Part shown: positions 23,329-26,629 of the stretch, in pieces
Layout: every line of letters starts with the position of its first letter
Numbering within the stretch: position 1 is the stretch's first letter
NCBI GenBank assembly: GCA_029098205.1
Contig: JAQXNW010000180.1
Location: 1-26,629, forward strand
Reading direction: 5' to 3'
Length of the DNA: 26,629 bases
Source: Eubacteriales bacterium
GTDB lineage: Bacteria > Bacillota > Clostridia > Peptostreptococcales > Anaerovoracaceae
Program-made: the position numbers and the translations under genes
Notes under the pieces: model-generated
What the model saw: only the letters and a program-made list of their open reading frames with translations
Database searches by the model: none
What the model was told of the DNA's origin: nothing

Positions 23329-24840
23329 ATGGCACACTATTTTGAAGAACCATCGAGAACATTTAATGAATATTTGCTGATTCCAGGATATACATCTGAA
23401 GACTGCACAATTGAGAATGTTTCTCTGAAAACACCGATTGTAAAATTCAAGAAGGGCGAAGAGCCGTCTTTGACCGCGAACATTCCGCTTGTTTCCGCTT
23501 CGATGCAGGCGGTTTCCGATGACCGCATGGCGGTCGCGCTTGCGCGGGAGGGCGGCATTTCCTTTATTTACTGCTCGCAGTCTGTGCAGAGCGAAGCGCA
23601 GATGGTGAAGCGCGCGAAAGAATATAAGGCGGGGTTCGTTAAGAGCGACAGCAACCTCCGTCCGGATCAGACGTTGCAGGATGTGCTGGATCTGAAGGCG
23701 AAGAGCGGTCATTCGACGGTCGCGATTACCGACGACGGCACTCCGGAAGGAAAGGTTCTCGGAATCGTTACGAGCCGTGACTACCGTGTGAGCCGTCTTT
23801 CGAAGGATACCAAGATCAGCGAATTCATGACGCCGTTCGATAAGTTGATTTACGCGAAGAAGGGCATTACGCTGAGCGAAGCGAACGACATGCTGTGGGA
23901 CAACAAGCTGAATGCGCTTCCGGTTATTGACGACGAACAGCGCCTCGCGTACTTTGTCTTCCGTAAGGATTACATGAACCATAAGAATTATCCGAATGAG
24001 CTTCTGGACGCGAATAAGCAGTACGTAGTGGGCGCGGCGGTAAATACCCGTGACTACAAGGAACGGATTCCGGCGCTCGTGGAGGCCGGTGCGGATGTGC
24101 TCAGCATTGACTCTTCAGAGGGATATTCCGTATGGCAGAAGAGAACGCTGGAATGGGTTCGTGAGAAATACGGCGACACCGTGAAGATCGGCGCCGGAAA
24201 TGTCGTGGATGCGGAAGGATTCCGGTTCCTTGCGGAAGCTGGCGCGGACTTCGTTAAGATCGGAATCGGCGGCGGCTCCATCTGCATCACAAGAGAGCAG
24301 AAGGGAATCGGACGCGGACAGGCAACGGCTGTCATTGATGTCGCGAGAGCGAGAGATGAGTACTATAAGGAAACCGGAGTATATATTCCGATCTGCTCGG
24401 ATGGCGGCATCGTTTACGACTACCACATTGCGCTGGCTTTGGCGATGGGATCGGATTTCATCATGCTCGGAAGATATTTCGCGAGATTCGATGAATCTCC
24501 GTCGAACCGTCTCAATATCAATGGAAATTTCGTGAAAGAGTACTGGGGCGAAGGATCTGCGAGAGCAAGAAACTGGCAGCGCTATGACCTGGGATCGAAT
24601 TCGGAGAACATGAAGTTCGAAGAGGGCGTCGATTCTTACGTTCCGTATGCCGGCGGCATTCATGAGAATGTGAATATGTCGCTCCTTAAGGTGAAGGCGA
24701 CGATGTGCAACTGCGGCGTAACCACTATTCCTCAGTTCCAGAAGGACGCGAAGCTGACGCTTGTATCCGCGACCTCGATCGTGGAAGGCGGCGCGCACGA
24801 TGTTACGCTTCGTGACAGCTCGCAGAATGTGATTAAATAA
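23329..24840 (+). CDS. guaB: IMP dehydrogenase, Tritrichomonas foetus-like class
   Basis: Oxidises IMP to XMP with NAD+, the committed step of guanine nucleotide synthesis. The 503-residue protein has a TIM barrel with an inserted CBS pair (about residues 105-220). The catalytic Cys is at 319 in GIGGGSICITREQKGIGRGQ, and the flap Arg-Tyr pair is at 418-419 in RNWQRYDLG. From memory, the T. foetus enzyme has the same length, the same Cys319 and Arg418-Tyr419 numbering and very similar flanking text, including VSASMQ-like and YVPYAG segments; ordinary bacterial GuaB reads differently (GPGSICTTR). ATG 23329 follows GGGAGGG. guaA follows after 124 bases. Confidence 0.93.
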   Translation: MAHYFEEPSRTFNEYLLIPGYTSEDCTIENVSLKTPIVKFKKGEEPSLTANIPLVSASMQAVSDDRMAVALAREGGISFIYCSQSVQSEAQMVKRAKEYKAGFVKSDSNLRPDQTLQDVLDLKAKSGHSTVAITDDGTPEGKVLGIVTSRDYRVSRLSKDTKISEFMTPFDKLIYAKKGITLSEANDMLWDNKLNALPVIDDEQRLAYFVFRKDYMNHKNYPNELLDANKQYVVGAAVNTRDYKERIPALVEAGADVLSIDSSEGYSVWQKRTLEWVREKYGDTVKIGAGNVVDAEGFRFLAEAGADFVKIGIGGGSICITREQKGIGRGQATAVIDVARARDEYYKETGVYIPICSDGGIVYDYHIALALAMGSDFIMLGRYFARFDESPSNRLNINGNFVKEYWGEGSARARNWQRYDLGSNSENMKFEEGVDSYVPYAGGIHENVNMSLLKVKATMCNCGVTTIPQFQKDAKLTLVSATSIVEGGAHDVTLRDSSQNVIK

Positions 24841-24860
24841 ATCAGTTTGGCAAGACTTCG

Positions 24861-24896
24861 CGCCGTGTCCGGAGAATATTCCGGGCCCGGCGTTTT
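24861..24896 (+). terminator. Hairpin after guaB, possible terminator or attenuator
   Basis: CGCCG (24861-24865) pairs with CGGCG (24888-24892), and inside it CCGGA (24869-24873) pairs with TCCGG (24880-24884), with a symmetric 3x3 internal loop. TTTT follows. It would lower or end transcription between guaB and guaA. Confidence 0.55.
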
Positions 24897-24927
24897 CGAA
24901 TCCGGCTTTGACTCCCTGACTGTTATG

Positions 24928-24947
24928 GCCGGGCGGGGCCGGCTTTT
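24928..24947 (+). terminator. Second hairpin in front of guaA
   Basis: GCCGG (24928-24932) and CCGGC (24939-24943) form an all-GC 5-bp stem, followed by TTTT. It ends 17 bases before the guaA start. It may be a weak terminator or attenuator. Confidence 0.4.
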
Positions 24948-24964
24948 CGAGAAAGAGGATTTTT

Positions 24965-26509
24965 ATGAACAAAGAATTGATTGTTGTTCTTGATTTCGGC
25001 GGACAGTATAAACAACTGATTGCCCGCCGGGTTCGCGAAAACCATGTCTATTGTGAAATTCATCCATATACGCTTCCGTTCGAGGAACTTCAGGCGATGC
25101 AGCCGAAGGGAATTATCCTGACCGGAGGACCGGACAGCGTCTATGAAGAGGATGCTTTGTCCTATGACCCGAGGCTGTTTTCGATGGGCGTTCCGGTTCT
25201 CGGAATCTGCTACGGATCGCAGCTGATGGCCTATGAGCTGGGAGGAAAAGTTACTCCGGCTCCGCATTCGGAGTACGGCCATGTCGAGGTTTCCGTGAAA
25301 TCGGAGGAGTCTTCGCTGATGCGTGACTGGCCGGAAGAAACGAGCTGTTGGATGAGCCACACGGATCGGATTGAGGAAGCTCCGGAGGGATTCAGAATCA
25401 CTGCGTCGACCAAGGAATGTCCGATTGCGGGGATGGAAAATCCGGAGGCCGGGCTCTATGCTGTGCAGTTCCATCCGGAGGTAATTCATACGCCGGAGGG
25501 ATACCGGATTTTCAGGAACTTTGTCTATGACATCTGCGGATGCTCCGGAGACTGGAAGATGGATTCGTTCGTAAAGACGACAATCCAGGAGATGCGGGAG
25601 AAAATCGGAGACGGCAAGGTGCTCTGCGCGCTTTCGGGCGGTGTGGATTCTTCGGTCTGCGCGGTTCTCCTGTCGAAGGCCGTAGGAAAGAATCTGACGT
25701 GTGTATTTGTTGACCATGGTCTTCTTCGGAAAAACGAGGGCGATGAGGTGGAAGCCGTTTTCGGTCCGGACGGCCCCTATGAGCTCAATTTTATCCGTGT
25801 GAACGCGCAGGATTATTTCTATGAGAAACTTAAAGGCGTCGACGATCCGGAGCAGAAACGGAAAATCATCGGCGCGGAGTTTATCATCGTGTTTGAGAAG
25901 GAAGCGAAGAAGATCGGCGCTGTGGATTTCCTAGCGCAGGGAACGATTTATCCGGATGTCGTGGAATCCGGCATCGGCAAAGGCGCGACCATCAAGTCGC
26001 ATCATAATGTTGGAGGTCTTCCGGATCATGTGGACTTCAAGGAAATCATAGAACCGCTCCGGAATCTTTTTAAGGATGAAGTCCGGGAGGTCGGTTTGGA
26101 GCTTGGAATTCCGGAAAAGCTTGTCTACCGGCAGCCGTTCCCGGGTCCGGGTCTTGGAATCCGCATCGTCGGCGATGTGACCGAAGAGAAGGTCCGGATC
26201 GTCCAGGACGCGGATGCGATCTACCGGGAGGAGCTTGAGAAAGCCGGCGTTGATATGGGGAAGGGCCAGTTCTTCGCGGCTTTGTCTAATATGCGTTCGG
26301 TCGGCGTAATGGGAGACCATCGGACCTATGATTACGCGGTTGTTCTCCGCGGTGTTCTTACGTCCGACTTCATGACGGCGGAAGCTGCGGAAATCCCCTG
26401 GAACGTGCTTCAGATCTGCATGAACCGGATCATAAATGAAGTGCCCGGCGTGAACCGCGTACTTTACGATCTTACCAGCAAGCCGCCTGGAACGATCGAG
26501 CTGGAATAA
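24965..26509 (+). CDS. guaA: GMP synthase (glutamine-hydrolysing)
   Basis: Converts XMP to GMP with glutamine and ATP, the step after guaB. The 514-residue protein has an N-terminal class I glutamine amidotransferase with Cys82 in LGICYGSQ and His170/Glu172 in FHPEV. The ATP-pyrophosphatase loop SGGVDS is at 224-229, and the C-terminal dimerisation domain ends in SKPPGTIELE, where many family members read IEWE. The ATG follows AAAGAGGAT. The hairpins between guaB and guaA suggest that this gene has partly separate expression, although I see no clear promoter. A strong terminator follows the stop. Confidence 0.97.
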   Translation: MNKELIVVLDFGGQYKQLIARRVRENHVYCEIHPYTLPFEELQAMQPKGIILTGGPDSVYEEDALSYDPRLFSMGVPVLGICYGSQLMAYELGGKVTPAPHSEYGHVEVSVKSEESSLMRDWPEETSCWMSHTDRIEEAPEGFRITASTKECPIAGMENPEAGLYAVQFHPEVIHTPEGYRIFRNFVYDICGCSGDWKMDSFVKTTIQEMREKIGDGKVLCALSGGVDSSVCAVLLSKAVGKNLTCVFVDHGLLRKNEGDEVEAVFGPDGPYELNFIRVNAQDYFYEKLKGVDDPEQKRKIIGAEFIIVFEKEAKKIGAVDFLAQGTIYPDVVESGIGKGATIKSHHNVGGLPDHVDFKEIIEPLRNLFKDEVREVGLELGIPEKLVYRQPFPGPGLGIRIVGDVTEEKVRIVQDADAIYREELEKAGVDMGKGQFFAALSNMRSVGVMGDHRTYDYAVVLRGVLTSDFMTAEAAEIPWNVLQICMNRIINEVPGVNRVLYDLTSKPPGTIELE

Positions 26510-26516
26510 ACACACG

Positions 26517-26559
26517 AATCCCTGTAAGTCTTGAATTTATGAGGCTTACAGGGATTTTT
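26517..26559 (+). terminator. Intrinsic terminator of guaA
   Basis: AATCCCTGTAAG (26517-26528) and CTTACAGGGATT (26545-26556) form a perfect 12-bp stem around a 16-base loop, and the right arm runs into a five-T tract ending at 26559. It lies seven bases after the guaA stop. Confidence 0.88.
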
Positions 26560-26562
26560 CTA

Positions 26563-26591
26563 TACCCGCTGGGTACGGTTTGGGTACAAAC
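26563..26591. repeat. Paired small inverted repeats downstream of guaA
   Basis: TACCC-GCT-GGGTA (26563-26575) is followed directly by GTTTG-GGTA-CAAAC (26578-26591). GGGTAC also occurs as a direct repeat, 26571-26576 and 26582-26587, 11 bases apart. The 3' end of guaA is a known integration target in several bacteria, so an attachment site is possible, but no integrase lies within the window. Confidence 0.35.
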
Positions 26592-26629
26592 TCCTTATTC
26601 CGGTGAGATTTTCGCCTGTGATTTATGAC

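Overview
The window reads as a chromosomal housekeeping region of an anaerobic, low-to-mid GC Bacillota, most likely a member of Clostridia. The support is the gene order tsaE-tsaB-rimI-tsaD-ABC-F-rex-groES-groEL (the order I recall from Bacillus subtilis), a perfect HrcA/CIRCE operator on groESL, a Rex redox repressor, a small 2[4Fe-4S] ferredoxin, a type III pantothenate kinase, an ECF-type vitamin transporter S component and a PepV-type dipeptidase. I cannot name the genus. Almost all genes are on the + strand; only the ferredoxin gene is on the - strand. I see no tRNA or rRNA gene, CRISPR array, insertion sequence or prophage gene. No gene-free stretch exceeds 300 bases; the longest gaps are 23051-23328, 10387-10602 and 20925-21128.

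Layout. 1-2260: a small one-helix membrane protein, then metG. 2300-6910: tatD, tilS and ftsH, with a promoter for ftsH inside the end of tilS. The hpt gene that often sits between tilS and ftsH is absent. 6949-10386: a PucR-type regulator, coaX and dusB. 10603-12898: a NifU C-terminal-domain protein, a PepV-like dipeptidase and a RibU-like ECF S component. 12908-17692: the tRNA t6A genes tsaE, tsaB and tsaD with rimI among them, then an ABC-F ATPase. 17715-18810: acpP and rex behind one strong promoter that carries a candidate Rex operator. 18865-20924: a divergent pair (ferredoxin on -, a P-loop/Asp23-like fusion on +) followed by an OGG1-type 8-oxoguanine DNA glycosylase. 20973-23124: groES-groEL with promoter, CIRCE, an extra leader hairpin and a clear terminator. 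23234-26559: guaB and guaA, the two IMP-to-GMP steps, with a strong terminator after guaA.

Functionally the region covers translation fidelity (metG, tilS, dusB, t6A genes, rimI, ABC-F), proteostasis (ftsH, groESL), redox sensing (rex, ferredoxin), cofactors (coaX, ECF transporter, NifU-like protein), DNA repair (OGG) and guanine nucleotide synthesis. I did not find a new multi-gene system. The points most worth a second look are a guaB that closely resembles the IMP dehydrogenase of the protist Tritrichomonas foetus, a P-loop NTPase fused to an Asp23/Gls24-like domain, and several operator-like palindromes (acpP-rex promoter, ferredoxin leader, upstream of ftsH, groES leader).
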